A model generated the notes under the pieces. It ran no database searches. It was not told the DNA's origin and saw only the letters and a program-made list of their open reading frames with translations. This document shows positions 36,325 through 44,420 of a stretch of 64,000 bases of DNA, piece after piece. This DNA comes from Halococcus salifodinae DSM 8989. Lineage in GTDB: Archaea; Halobacteriota; Halobacteria; Halobacteriales; Halococcaceae. Both the position numbers and the translations under genes were made by a program. The number at the start of each line of letters is the position of its first letter. Within the stretch, counting starts at the first letter, position 1. The DNA lies in contig NZ_AOME01000051.1 in NCBI RefSeq assembly GCF_000336935.1, positions 160,918 through 224,917 of the forward strand, read 5' to 3'.

Positions 36325-37473
36325 ATGTGGAACGCTATCATGGGCATTTCTGAGACCTACAACCGTGGCCGGAGTTTCGTCGTCGAGCAACCGTTCGAGG
36401 TCATCGCTGGCGTCGTCGGTGTACTGTTGATCGTCGATCTCGCCACCAAGCTGATGAACGGTTCGCTGTCGGTGCTCAGCCTCTCGCTCTTCCTGAAGGA
36501 CGGGCTGATACAGGGCCTGGTGATCGCGCTCGCGGGCGTCGGGCTCTCGATGACGTACTCGTTGCTGGGCTTTGCGAACTTCGCCCACGGCGATTACATC
36601 ACGGCGGGAGCCTTCGCGGGCTGGGCAACGACGTACGTGATCGGGGGGCTCGGCGCGCTCCCCATCGCCGATCTCTTCCTGGTCGGCGTCAGCGGCGAGG
36701 CCAACGCGGGCACCGTCGGTGTGAGCATCGTCTCGACGCCGATCGCGGTGCTCGTCGGTCTCGTCGTCGCGATCGCCTTTACTGCCGGACTCGCGCTCCT
36801 CGTCGATCGGCTCGTCTACAAACCGATGCGGAGCGAGGAAGGGATCACGCTACTCATCGCGAGCATCGGGGTCGCGCTCGCGCTCAGATACCTGCTCGCG
36901 TTCGTTTTCGGAACCAGCCGACCGGGCGTCACCGGCGGGGACATTCCGGGAATCACTCTCTCCGACATCGAAATCCTCGGTATTTCACCGATCCCGATCG
37001 CCATCCGGCTGAACGCTCACGAGGCCACGCTCGCGATCGGGGCCATCGCGCTGATGGTCGGCGTTCACGTGCTGCTCCAGTACACCAAACTCGGGACCGC
37101 GATGCGCGCGATGGCGGACAACCGCGATCTCGCACGCGTCACCGGGATTCCGACCGAGCGGGTCGTGCGCGCGACGTGGATCATCGGCGGCGGGCTGACC
37201 GGCGCGGCGGGCTATCTCGTCACACTCGAAACGGGCACGATCGCGTTCGACTTCGGCTGGATCCTCCTCCTGCTGATCTTCGCCGCAGTCATCCTCGGCG
37301 GGATCGGCTCAGTGTATGGGGCGATGTTCGGCGGGCTCACGATCGGGATCGCGAGCACCGTCTCGCTGGTCTGGCTCCCCTCGGAGTTCACCACCGCGGC
37401 CGCCTTCGCGGTGATGATCCTGATCCTCGTCCTGCGACCGGCGGGGCTGTTCGGTGGGGTGACGACCGCATGA
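36325..37473 (+). CDS. livH: Branched-chain amino acid-type ABC transporter permease LivH
   Basis: 382 residues from the ATG at 36325 (a second ATG at 36340 is possible). About eight to nine membrane segments; LLGFANFAHGDYITAGAF, RLVYKPMR and the cytoplasmic TAMRAMADNRDLARVTGI loop are typical of LivH permeases that contact the ATPases. The insertion around LIADLFLVGVSGEANAG is longer than in bacteria. The family imports branched-chain amino acids, urea or short amides. The stop overlaps a small ORF by ATGA. Confidence 0.9.
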   Translation: MWNAIMGISETYNRGRSFVVEQPFEVIAGVVGVLLIVDLATKLMNGSLSVLSLSLFLKDGLIQGLVIALAGVGLSMTYSLLGFANFAHGDYITAGAFAGWATTYVIGGLGALPIADLFLVGVSGEANAGTVGVSIVSTPIAVLVGLVVAIAFTAGLALLVDRLVYKPMRSEEGITLLIASIGVALALRYLLAFVFGTSRPGVTGGDIPGITLSDIEILGISPIPIAIRLNAHEATLAIGAIALMVGVHVLLQYTKLGTAMRAMADNRDLARVTGIPTERVVRATWIIGGGLTGAAGYLVTLETGTIAFDFGWILLLLIFAAVILGGIGSVYGAMFGGLTIGIASTVSLVWLPSEFTTAAAFAVMILILVLRPAGLFGGVTTA

Positions 37474-37562
37474 TTTGCCATTGTACTCGAACGGCGCAGC
37501 CATCGCCCTGTGTTCGAACGGCGCAGTCATCGCATCGAACGCGACGGGAGTGTAACCGATGA
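37470..37562 (+). CDS. 30-residue Cys-rich small ORF coupled between livH and livM
   Basis: A 30-codon ORF whose ATG overlaps the livH stop (ATGA at 37470-37473) and whose stop overlaps the livM ATG (ATGA at 37559-37562). The peptide starts MICHCTRTAQ and has Cys at 3, 5, 14 and 28 and His at 4 and 22. Two 9-residue near-repeats (RTAQPSPCV, RTAQSSHRT) come from a 27-base tandem repeat at 37487-37540. Being coupled on both sides would let ribosomes pass from livH to livM. It might be a real microprotein, possibly metal-binding, or only a coupling spacer. No family is recognised. Confidence 0.4.
   Translation: MICHCTRTAQPSPCVRTAQSSHRTRRECNR
37487..37540 (+). repeat. Two tandem copies of a 27-base unit between livH and livM
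   Basis: TCGAACGGCGCAG(C/T)CATCGC begins each unit at 37487 and 37514; the first 20 bases differ at one position. The unit is in frame with the small ORF and explains its repeated RTAQ. It could be a slippage or recent duplication product. Confidence 0.6.
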
Positions 37563-38932
37563 GCACCGCCGACCGACTGTCCGAGCGGCTCGGTGGCTCC
37601 GACGCCGGGCTGATCCTCGGGGTCATGGCCGGGCTCTACGTGCTGTTCATCGTCTTCGGCCTGATACTCGGTCTCGACGTCGGCGGGATCGCGAGCACCC
37701 TCCAACGGCTGACCTTTCTCGCGGCGGTGTACGCACTGCTCGCGCTCGCGCTGAATCTCCAGTGGGGGTACGCAGGACTGTTCAACATCGGCGTCGCGGG
37801 GTTCATGGCGGTCGGGGCGTACACGATGGCGATGTTGACCGCGCCGGTCGATCCCCAGGTCGGCGGGATTCCGGGGCTCGGTCTCCCGCTGTGGGCCGGG
37901 ATCATTGGCGGAATGGCCGCCGCCGCGCTGGTCGGCGGGATCACGGCGCTGCCTGCGCTCCGACTCCGGGCGGACTATCTCGCGATCGTCACGCTCGCGC
38001 TCTCGGAGATCATCCGGCTGATCTACAACTCGACGACGTTCCAGTCCTTCTCGGTCGCCGGAAGGGAGCTGGGAACCGGCGGCGCGAGCGGCATCCCCGG
38101 TCCGATCAACCCCGTTCGCGATCTCTACTACACCGACCCAGCCAGTTCGGCGTCGCCACCGACCGCGTTCGGCGAGGCGATGTTCGGCTTCTTCGGCGGC
38201 TTCGGGCTCAACGGCCCGACCGTGGTCGACTGGACGTACACCCTCGTGCTCGTGGTGTTCGTCGGACTGTTCTATCTCCTCTTGACCCGGGTCGGCAACT
38301 CGCCGTTCGGCCGGGTACTGAAGGCGATCCGCGAGGACGAGATCGTGGCGAGTTCGCTCGGGAAGAACACCCGGTGGTTCAAGATCAAGGTGTTCATGCT
38401 CGGGTGTGCGCTGATGGGGCTCGCCGGGATCCTCTGGCAGGGCAGCCAGGCGCTGATCACGCCCGCCCTGTTCCTCCCGATCGTCACCTTCTACGTGTTC
38501 ATCGCGCTGATGATCGGCGGGTCGGGCTCGAACACCGGGAGCGTCATCGGCGGTGCGCTCTTTGCGGGATTACTCTTTCTCGGCCCGACGTTCGTGGGAC
38601 GGATCGTCGACAGTTCGTTCAGTCTCGGCGGTGCCCCGAACACGTTCACCGCCGCGGTCGCGGCGCTCGGCTCGTTCGACATCACGCCGCTGATCGCCTA
38701 TGCGCTCGACAACATCAGCGTGCTCCGGTTCGTGCTCCTCGGCGTCGTGCTGGTCGTCCTGATGCAGCGCCGCCCCGAAGGACTGCTCGGCCATCGGAAG
38801 GAGCCGGCGGCCGCCGTCGATCTCTCCCGACGCAGCGTGTCGGGGGACGACTCCGCTGGAGCCGCCCGGGCCGACGGTGGGGTGTCGGATGCGACCGACG
38901 CAGCCAGCGATGAAGGAGGTGAGGACGAATGA
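37559..38932 (+). CDS. livM: Branched-chain amino acid-type ABC transporter permease LivM
   Basis: 457 residues. About nine hydrophobic segments; the ABC-contact loop GRVLKAIREDEIVASSLGKNTRWFKIKVF and the GGSGSNTGSVIGG segment are typical of LivM. The cytoplasmic C-terminal tail (from about residue 405) is acidic and Ala/Ser-rich, longer than in bacterial relatives. The stop overlaps livG (ATGA). The small ORF precedes it with the same kind of overlap. Confidence 0.9.
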   Translation: MSTADRLSERLGGSDAGLILGVMAGLYVLFIVFGLILGLDVGGIASTLQRLTFLAAVYALLALALNLQWGYAGLFNIGVAGFMAVGAYTMAMLTAPVDPQVGGIPGLGLPLWAGIIGGMAAAALVGGITALPALRLRADYLAIVTLALSEIIRLIYNSTTFQSFSVAGRELGTGGASGIPGPINPVRDLYYTDPASSASPPTAFGEAMFGFFGGFGLNGPTVVDWTYTLVLVVFVGLFYLLLTRVGNSPFGRVLKAIREDEIVASSLGKNTRWFKIKVFMLGCALMGLAGILWQGSQALITPALFLPIVTFYVFIALMIGGSGSNTGSVIGGALFAGLLFLGPTFVGRIVDSSFSLGGAPNTFTAAVAALGSFDITPLIAYALDNISVLRFVLLGVVLVVLMQRRPEGLLGHRKEPAAAVDLSRRSVSGDDSAGAARADGGVSDATDAASDEGGEDE

Positions 38933-39834
38933 GCGACACGGCCGATTCCACGACTCAAACCGACACCCGGAACGCGATCGAGGGTGAGGACGGGCCAGAG
39001 AACATCGAGGAGATCGATCCCGACGACGAGTCCGACGTCGAGCGCGCGGCGCGCGAGACGCCGCCTGGCCGTCCGCTCCGGGTCAACAATCTCCGCAAGG
39101 AGTTCGGTGGACTGACCGCGGTCGACGACGCGAGCTTCGATGTCGAGGCAGGGTCGCTCACCGGGCTGATCGGCCCGAACGGCGCGGGGAAGTCGACCAC
39201 GTTCGACTGCATCACCGGCGTCCACCACCCGACCAGCGGCTCGGTCCACCTCCACGACGAGGAGATCACCGGCCTCCAGCCCTACCAGATCGCCGACCGC
39301 GGGCTGGTCCGGACCTTCCAGATCGCGCGCGAGCTGGAAGAGATGACCGTCCTCGAGAACATGATGCTCGCACCGCGGGCCCAGCGCGGCGAGTCGCTCT
39401 GGCGGTCGGTGCTGCCCGGCACACGGGGAGGCGTTCGCGACCAGGAGCGCGAACTCCGCGAGCGGGCGTGGGAGACCCTGGAGTTCTTCGAAATCGATCA
39501 CCTCGCCGAGGAGTACGCGGGCAACCTCTCGGGTGGCCAGCGAAAACTCCTCGAAATGGCGCGGGCGCTGCTCACCGATCCCGAAGTCGTCCTGCTCGAC
39601 GAACCGCTCGCGGGGGTGAATCCCACCCTGGAGGAGAAACTCCTCGATCGCATCCACGACCTCCGCGAGGAGGGGTACACCTTCCTGCTGGTCGAACACG
39701 ACATGGACGTCATCATGGAGAACTGCGAGCGCGTCATCGTGATGCATCGCGGGCGCGTGCTCGCCGACGACGCGCCCGCGGCGATCAGGGAGAACGAACA
39801 GGTCATCGACGCCTACCTCGGAGCCAACGTATGA
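38929..39834 (+). CDS. livG: Branched-chain amino acid-type ABC transporter ATPase LivG
   Basis: 301 residues. An acidic N-terminal extension (about 1-48, TDTRNAIEGEDGPENIEE...) precedes the ATPase. Walker A GPNGAGKST (about 83), Q-loop region, ABC signature LSGGQRK (about 200), Walker B VVLLDEPLAGVNP and H-loop LVEHDMD. Belongs to the LivG/LivF two-ATPase arrangement energising LivHM. Overlaps livF by ATGA. Confidence 0.92.
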   Translation: MSDTADSTTQTDTRNAIEGEDGPENIEEIDPDDESDVERAARETPPGRPLRVNNLRKEFGGLTAVDDASFDVEAGSLTGLIGPNGAGKSTTFDCITGVHHPTSGSVHLHDEEITGLQPYQIADRGLVRTFQIARELEEMTVLENMMLAPRAQRGESLWRSVLPGTRGGVRDQERELRERAWETLEFFEIDHLAEEYAGNLSGGQRKLLEMARALLTDPEVVLLDEPLAGVNPTLEEKLLDRIHDLREEGYTFLLVEHDMDVIMENCERVIVMHRGRVLADDAPAAIRENEQVIDAYLGANV

Positions 39835-40766
39835 GCGACGGATCCAACGAGACCGCAGCCGACGACACCGCGACCGACGAGACGACCGCCAACGAACCCG
39901 CGACCGACGAAACGACGGTCAACGAACAGCCATCCGACGACGCCACGACGAACGGAACGGGAGCCGACGAGAGCGTGAGCGAAGACGCGACGACCGACGA
40001 CACCGACGGCGCAACGATGGACGCGACTACCGCCGAGGCGCACGCGGCCGACAGCCACCCCGACGGCTTGCTCGCGGTGTCGAACCTCGATGCGGGCTAC
40101 GGCGAACTCCAGATCCTTGACGGGGTCGACCTCGATGTCGGCGACGGCGAGTACGTCACCATCGTCGGGCCGAACGGTGCGGGAAAGTCGACGGTGATGA
40201 AGACCGTCTTCGGGCTGACGACGTACATGGACGGGACGGTTGCATTCGACGGCGAGGACATCAGCGGTAACGCCCCCGAGAGGATCATCCGGCGCGGCTT
40301 GAGCTACGTCCCCCAGAACGACAACGTGTTCGCGGGGCTCTCGGTCCGCGAGAACCTCGAAATGGGGGCGTACATCCTCGATTCGGTGCCCGACGAGGCG
40401 CTCGACGACGTGTTCGAGCGGTTCCCGATCCTCGAAGAGCGCCAGTCCCAGCGTGCGGGCACGCTGTCGGGCGGCCAACAGCAGATGCTGGCGATGGGGC
40501 GGGCGCTGATGCTCGATCCCGACCTCCTGCTGCTCGACGAACCGTCGGCGGGGCTCGCGCCGGATCTCGTCGACGAGATGTTCGATCGGGTCGACGCGAT
40601 CAACGACGCCGGAACCGCGGTGCTCGTGGTCGAACAGAACGCGAAGGAAGCGCTCAGACGCTGCGATCGTGGGTACGTCCTCGTCCAGGGCGGGAATCGC
40701 TACACCGACACCGGTGACGCGCTGCTCAACGACGAGCAGGTCCGCCGGGAGTTCCTCGGCGGCTGA
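39831..40766 (+). CDS. livF: Branched-chain amino acid-type ABC transporter ATPase LivF
   Basis: 311 residues from the ATG at 39831. The first 75 residues are a Thr/Asp/Glu/Ala-rich stretch with repeats such as ATDETTANEPATDETTVNE and no fold similarity; the ATPase starts at about 80. Walker A GPNGAGKST (about 114), signature LSGGQQQ (about 215), Walker B LLLDEPSAGLAP and H-region VVEQNAKEA are intact. Last gene of the operon; convergent with the binding protein, which is probably its partner but is not in the same transcript. Confidence 0.92.
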   Translation: MSDGSNETAADDTATDETTANEPATDETTVNEQPSDDATTNGTGADESVSEDATTDDTDGATMDATTAEAHAADSHPDGLLAVSNLDAGYGELQILDGVDLDVGDGEYVTIVGPNGAGKSTVMKTVFGLTTYMDGTVAFDGEDISGNAPERIIRRGLSYVPQNDNVFAGLSVRENLEMGAYILDSVPDEALDDVFERFPILEERQSQRAGTLSGGQQQMLAMGRALMLDPDLLLLDEPSAGLAPDLVDEMFDRVDAINDAGTAVLVVEQNAKEALRRCDRGYVLVQGGNRYTDTGDALLNDEQVRREFLGG

Positions 40767-40798
40767 AAAAAACGGAATCGTATCGTTTTCGAGCCGAA
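40766..40798 (-). terminator. U-tract terminator of the binding-protein gene
   Basis: On the minus strand, after the binding protein stop at 40808, the transcript would run through CGAAAACGATACGATTCCG and end in seven U residues (A7 at 40766-40772 on the plus strand). The A run overlaps the livF stop. Archaeal termination often uses such U tracts. Confidence 0.4.
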
Positions 40799-40807
40799 CG
40801 GAGGCTG

Positions 40808-42313
40808 CTATCCGCTGCTGTTGTTCCCGCTGGCGCTACTGTTGTTGCCAGTGCCACCGCCACCACCGCCACCGCTACCACCGAACTGGACCGTGTCCGC
40901 CTGTTCGATGCTGCCGTCTTCGGTGTACGTGAACACCTCGTAGGTCGCGGCGGCGATGTCGCCGTTGTCGTCGAACGTGATGTTGCTCGACGCGCCCTGA
41001 TAGTTGATCTCCTCACCACTCGCGGCCATCCCGATCGCCTCGGCGAGGTTCTCCGGACCGACTTCCGTCCCGGGTGGGTTGGCAACCGAATCCATGTTCT
41101 CCTGGACTGCCGACCCGCTGTTCTCGCCGCCGGCGGCGTTCGCAAGGATCTGGATCGCGGTGGCGTCGTACGCCTGCGAGGTGAACACGCCCGGCTCGCC
41201 GCCGTACTCGTCCTGGAAGGACTGCGTGAAGAACTCTCGGGCCGGACCCGCCGCGAGCGGGGCCGTGCCGAGGACGTTCGTCAGCGGCTGGCCGACGTTG
41301 CCCGGCAGCGCGGAGTCGCGCAGCCCGTCGGTGACGAGGATCTGGGTGTCACGACTGTAGTTCGAGTAGTAGTCCCGGAACAGCTGGTTGCCGCTCTCGG
41401 GATAGCCGATCACCAGCAGTGCGCCCGGACTGGAGGACATCGCCTCCTGGAGCTTCGAGGTGTAGGAGGACTGGGCCTTCTCGAAGGACACCTGTGCGGG
41501 CACCTCACCCCCGAACGCCGACGCGAACGCCTCGGCGAGCGCCTGCCCGTAGGAGTTGTTGACGAACATCACCGACACCGACGAGGCCTCGACGCGCTCG
41601 CTCGCGACCTGTGCGAGCACCTCGCTCTGGAGCGCGTCGCTCGGCGGCGTCCGGTAGACGTAGCCGTTGTCCTGGAGATCCGTGATCGCCGGTGAGGTGC
41701 TCGCGGGCGAGCACATGACGACCTCGTTCGGAGTGGCGACGTTCTGGGCCACCTGGATCGTGGTTTCGGATGACGCCGCTCCCGTGATGGAAGGATAGCC
41801 CGCGTCGACCAGCGCCTGAGCGGCGCTGATACCGGCCTGAGGATCGGTCTGGGTGTCCTCGGCCTGGGTGTTGATGGTGAAGGCCATGTCCGAACCTTCG
41901 AGCTGGACCGCCGGCAGCAACGCGGCCTGCTGGATCGGCTCACCGACCGACGCGAGGTCGCCCGTCGTCGGCTGGAGGACGCCGACCATGATCTCCCGGC
42001 CCTCGGCGCTGCCACCGCCGGTCTCGTTCCCGCCGCCGGTTTCGTTTCCACCGTCAGTTTCGTTTCCACCGTCGGTCCCTTCGCCGGTGGTCTCACCGTC
42101 TTCGGTTTCCTCGCCAGTGGTCTCGCCGCCCTCACCCTCGCCACTGGCCCCGGTCTCGGTGTCCTCGGCCCCGCCACCACCGGCTCCGGTCGTGTCGCCG
42201 CCACCACCGCTAGTGTTGTTGTCACCGCCACCACCGGAACACCCGGCTACGCCGACGATACCAGCCGTTCCGACAGCAGCCAGGAACTCACGCCGCTTGG
42301 GTCTGTGTCCCAT
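40808..42313 (-). CDS. ABC transporter substrate-binding lipoprotein (LivJ/K-like)
   Basis: 501 residues from the ATG at 42313. The N-terminus has RRREFLAAVGTAGIVGVAGC, a Tat signal with lipobox cysteine at about 25. A very long Gly/Thr/Asp/Glu-rich linker follows to about residue 110, then the periplasmic-binding fold of the branched-chain type (IMVGVLQPTTGDLASVGEP, VMCSPASTSPAI). The C-terminus is a Gly/Asn/Ser tail with poly-Gly. It should bind amino acids, amides or urea and deliver them to LivHM. Convergent with livF. Confidence 0.88.
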   Translation of the reverse strand: MGHRPKRREFLAAVGTAGIVGVAGCSGGGGDNNTSGGGGDTTGAGGGGAEDTETGASGEGEGGETTGEETEDGETTGEGTDGGNETDGGNETGGGNETGGGSAEGREIMVGVLQPTTGDLASVGEPIQQAALLPAVQLEGSDMAFTINTQAEDTQTDPQAGISAAQALVDAGYPSITGAASSETTIQVAQNVATPNEVVMCSPASTSPAITDLQDNGYVYRTPPSDALQSEVLAQVASERVEASSVSVMFVNNSYGQALAEAFASAFGGEVPAQVSFEKAQSSYTSKLQEAMSSSPGALLVIGYPESGNQLFRDYYSNYSRDTQILVTDGLRDSALPGNVGQPLTNVLGTAPLAAGPAREFFTQSFQDEYGGEPGVFTSQAYDATAIQILANAAGGENSGSAVQENMDSVANPPGTEVGPENLAEAIGMAASGEEINYQGASSNITFDDNGDIAAATYEVFTYTEDGSIEQADTVQFGGSGGGGGGGTGNNSSASGNNSSG

Positions 42314-42392
42314 ACTACCGATGCTGTTGGTTGAACAAGGCATAAATCTTGCCCTGTTTCAGCCGTCGATACTCGGGTGGTCGGCGGGTTCG

Positions 42393-42929
42393 TCACGCCT
42401 CGCGGCAGTTCGTGCAGACGAGCTGTCCGTTCGCGTTCACGAGATCGTTCGCGAGCGCGCCACAGGCCTCACAGATGCCTTGCGTGTCGTACTCCGCCGC
42501 GGGATCGCTCGTGGACGACCGCGGTCCGGTGCCGGTATCGGCATCGGGGACCATCGTCGAGGCGACCACGACGTCGTGGGCGGTCACCACACCGACCGGG
42601 TCCTCGTCTTCGACCGCGAGGAGCCACCGGACGCCCTCACGACCCATCGTTCCCGCGGCCGCCGTGAGTGGTTCGTCGGAGGGGATCTGGATCACGCCGT
42701 CGGACATGACGTCCGCAACCGTCGCCGTCGCCGGATCGGTGTCGCTCGTCACCAGCGAGAGGGCATCGCGTTCGCTCAGCATGCCGACCGGATCGCGGCC
42801 CCGAAGGACGATCGCACACTCCGCACCCTCGTCGAGGAGGAGTTCGACCGTTTCGACCACCCTATCGCCCTCGTTCACCCCGACGAACTCCCGGGTCATC
42901 ACCTCGCGAACTGTGACATCACTACTCAT
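42393..42929 (-). CDS. CBS-pair protein with C-terminal zinc ribbon
   Basis: 178 residues. Two CBS domains span about 1-60 and 70-125 (VREVMTREFVGVNEGDRVVET; VADVMSDGVIQIPSDEP; VTAHDVV), which bind adenosine nucleotides or similar ligands. A hydrophilic linker is followed by CEACG..CTNC with cysteines at 153, 156, 172 and 175, a four-cysteine zinc ribbon. Such proteins are common in haloarchaea; function unknown. A TATA-like AGTTTTTACC lies about 25 bases upstream of the ATG. Confidence 0.87.
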   Translation of the reverse strand: MSSDVTVREVMTREFVGVNEGDRVVETVELLLDEGAECAIVLRGRDPVGMLSERDALSLVTSDTDPATATVADVMSDGVIQIPSDEPLTAAAGTMGREGVRWLLAVEDEDPVGVVTAHDVVVASTMVPDADTGTGPRSSTSDPAAEYDTQGICEACGALANDLVNANGQLVCTNCREA

Positions 42930-43027
42930 AGCAAGGAGTTCCGACCGCGCAGGGTAAAAACTATCTGCGATACGGTTAAGACCGACGCGAACCTCAGTTC
43001 TCGGCCGTCAGTTTTCAGTCGTCGGTC

Positions 43028-43519
43028 GTCAGCGAACGGGCGTGGCACAAACAGTACCTTCACACGCTCGCCAACGAACTCGTCACGGAGGCCGTCGAGA
43101 ACAGTTGTTCAACCATCGTGTTCGAAGAACTCGACGACATCCGCGAACGGTTGCCGTTCGCGGAGTGGCACCACATTTGGGCGTTTCGGCGGCTCCACGA
43201 GTACGTCGCGTACAAGGCACCGGAACGCGGTGTCGCGGTCGAAACGGTCGAACCGAACCACACCAGCCAGCGGTGTTCGAAGTGTGGGTTCACCCACAAG
43301 GACAACCGCGACGGCACCGATTTCGACTGTCTCTCGTGCGGGTACGAACTCAACGCCGACTACAACGCAGCCAAAAACATCGGGTTGCGGTACGCCCGCA
43401 ACGATTATCACCGACTCCGCTCGTCGCAAATGTCTTCGAGCGGAGATGCACCAGTAGACGTGCGTATAAATCGTGGAACGATGACCGACGACGGTCCCCG
43501 GCCTGTTGCCGGAGACTGA
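43028..43519 (+). pseudogene. tnpB: Truncated TnpB (C-terminal 164 residues)
   Basis: Reading from about 43028 the frame gives [22 protein letters not shown], then [38 protein letters not shown] (zinc finger), [22 protein letters not shown] with the RuvC-III Asp, and a usual haloarchaeal C-terminus. The N-terminal part with the wedge/RuvC-I Asp is missing, so it cannot cut DNA by itself. GTG at 43118 could only start a shorter fragment. TnpB is an RNA-guided nuclease that needs an omega-RNA. Confidence 0.85.
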
Positions 43520-43541
43520 TTGTCGGGAGTCCACATGAAAG

Positions 43542-43591
43542 CCCCTCCCTCCGGAAGTGAGCGGCGTCTGCCGCGAGCGAGCAGGGAGGGG
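43542..43591 (+). ncRNA. Putative omega-RNA 3' end/right-end hairpin of the TnpB element
   Basis: CCCCTCCCT (43542-43550) and AGGGAGGGG (43583-43591) are perfect 9-base arms. The loop contains a second hairpin, GCGGC-GTCT-GCCGC (43561-43574). The structure lies 22 bases after the tnpB stop, as expected for the right end and guide scaffold of IS200/IS605 elements. If an omega-RNA is still made, the guide would begin right after the hairpin, in the 3' end of the GTP cyclohydrolase III gene. Confidence 0.5.
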
Positions 43592-43595
43592 TAGT

Positions 43596-44357
43596 TTACT
43601 CGTCGATCACGACGTCACGACCGTCGTGGCGACACGCTTCGAGGGCGTGTTTCGCGTCCATCCCCGCGTCCTGGGCGGTGGCTCCGTGTCCGACCCCGAC
43701 TTTGAGTTCGACGTCGACCGCCTCGCGGACGTGGGTGACTGCATCACGGTACTCTTCGGCCGAAAGGGGCGTACAGACCGCGATGACGTTGTCGCCGCCG
43801 ACGAAAAAGGAGAGCGAGTCGTGAGCGCGCCGCATGTACCGCATCAGCTCGGCGTACCCCTGTTCGATGTTGATGAACGTGTCGAACTCGTTGAGCTCGT
43901 CGGTGTACTGACCGGTGGCGTCGTTGACGTCGAAGTGCGCGATGTGGAGATCGTCGTCCGCCCGAGCGGACTCGGCGAGCGGATCGCCACGGAGCACGGA
44001 TCGACGGTCTTTGTCCTGGGCGCTGCCGGCGTCCTGAAGCTGGTCGGTCGCGGTCCCGAGCGCCGCGATCGGGTCGGGATCGGCCGCGATACTCAGGCTG
44101 ATCGTCACCGGGTATCGGTTGCCGACCGACTCCTGGATCAGGGCGTGATCGTCGGTGTCGAGCCCGTTGGTGACCGCGATCATGTTGTCGAACCGCGAGA
44201 AGAAGACGTAGCCGTCGCGGTTGCCGAACAGTTGGGAAAGATCGGCGTACAGCCGGGACTGCATCGTCTGGAGATCGACCTCGCGGCGCGGCTCGGGCGT
44301 GACCGTCCACGGTCCGTAGTTGTCGAGTTGGATCAGCGTTATCTGCGTGTTCGTCAC
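43596..44357 (-). CDS. GTP cyclohydrolase III
   Basis: 253 residues from a GTG at 44357. The start VTNTQITLIQLDNYGPWTVTPEPRRE is the archaeal GTP cyclohydrolase III signature, with two GGDEF-like halves: NGDGY-like FGNRDGYVFFSRFDN and FFVGGDNVIAVCTP. It makes 2-amino-5-formylamino-6-ribosylamino-4(3H)-pyrimidinone phosphate (FAPy) from GTP, feeding coenzyme F420 and flavin pathways. The TATA-like element is at 44385-44394. The TnpB remnant's right end is only four bases past its stop. Confidence 0.92.
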   Translation of the reverse strand: MTNTQITLIQLDNYGPWTVTPEPRREVDLQTMQSRLYADLSQLFGNRDGYVFFSRFDNMIAVTNGLDTDDHALIQESVGNRYPVTISLSIAADPDPIAALGTATDQLQDAGSAQDKDRRSVLRGDPLAESARADDDLHIAHFDVNDATGQYTDELNEFDTFINIEQGYAELMRYMRRAHDSLSFFVGGDNVIAVCTPLSAEEYRDAVTHVREAVDVELKVGVGHGATAQDAGMDAKHALEACRHDGRDVVIDE

Positions 44358-44384
44358 GGATACCGAGTTTCTCGGGCCGAACCC

Positions 44385-44394
44385 GTATTTTACT
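44385..44394 (-). promoter_or_regulatory. TATA-like element of GTP cyclohydrolase III
   Basis: AGTAAAATAC on the minus strand lies about 28-37 bases before the GTG start, in the gap after the ParB-like gene. Confidence 0.45.
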
Positions 44395-44420
44395 TTGGTT
44401 ATGGGAAACGGTCCGTCGAT

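Larger units (their letters stand above)
43025..43591 (+). mobile_element. Remnant of an IS200/IS605 (IS1341-type) element
   Basis: The region covers the 3' part of a tnpB gene and a likely right end (hairpin at 43542-43591). No tnpA and no left end are seen. The sequence before 43025 does not match TnpB, so the 5' part has been deleted. The flanking CBS gene promoter region is intact. Confidence 0.75.

Noticed and set aside
43028..43519. Functional TnpB
   Set aside because: The N-terminal half with the first RuvC Asp is missing; no upstream reading restores it.
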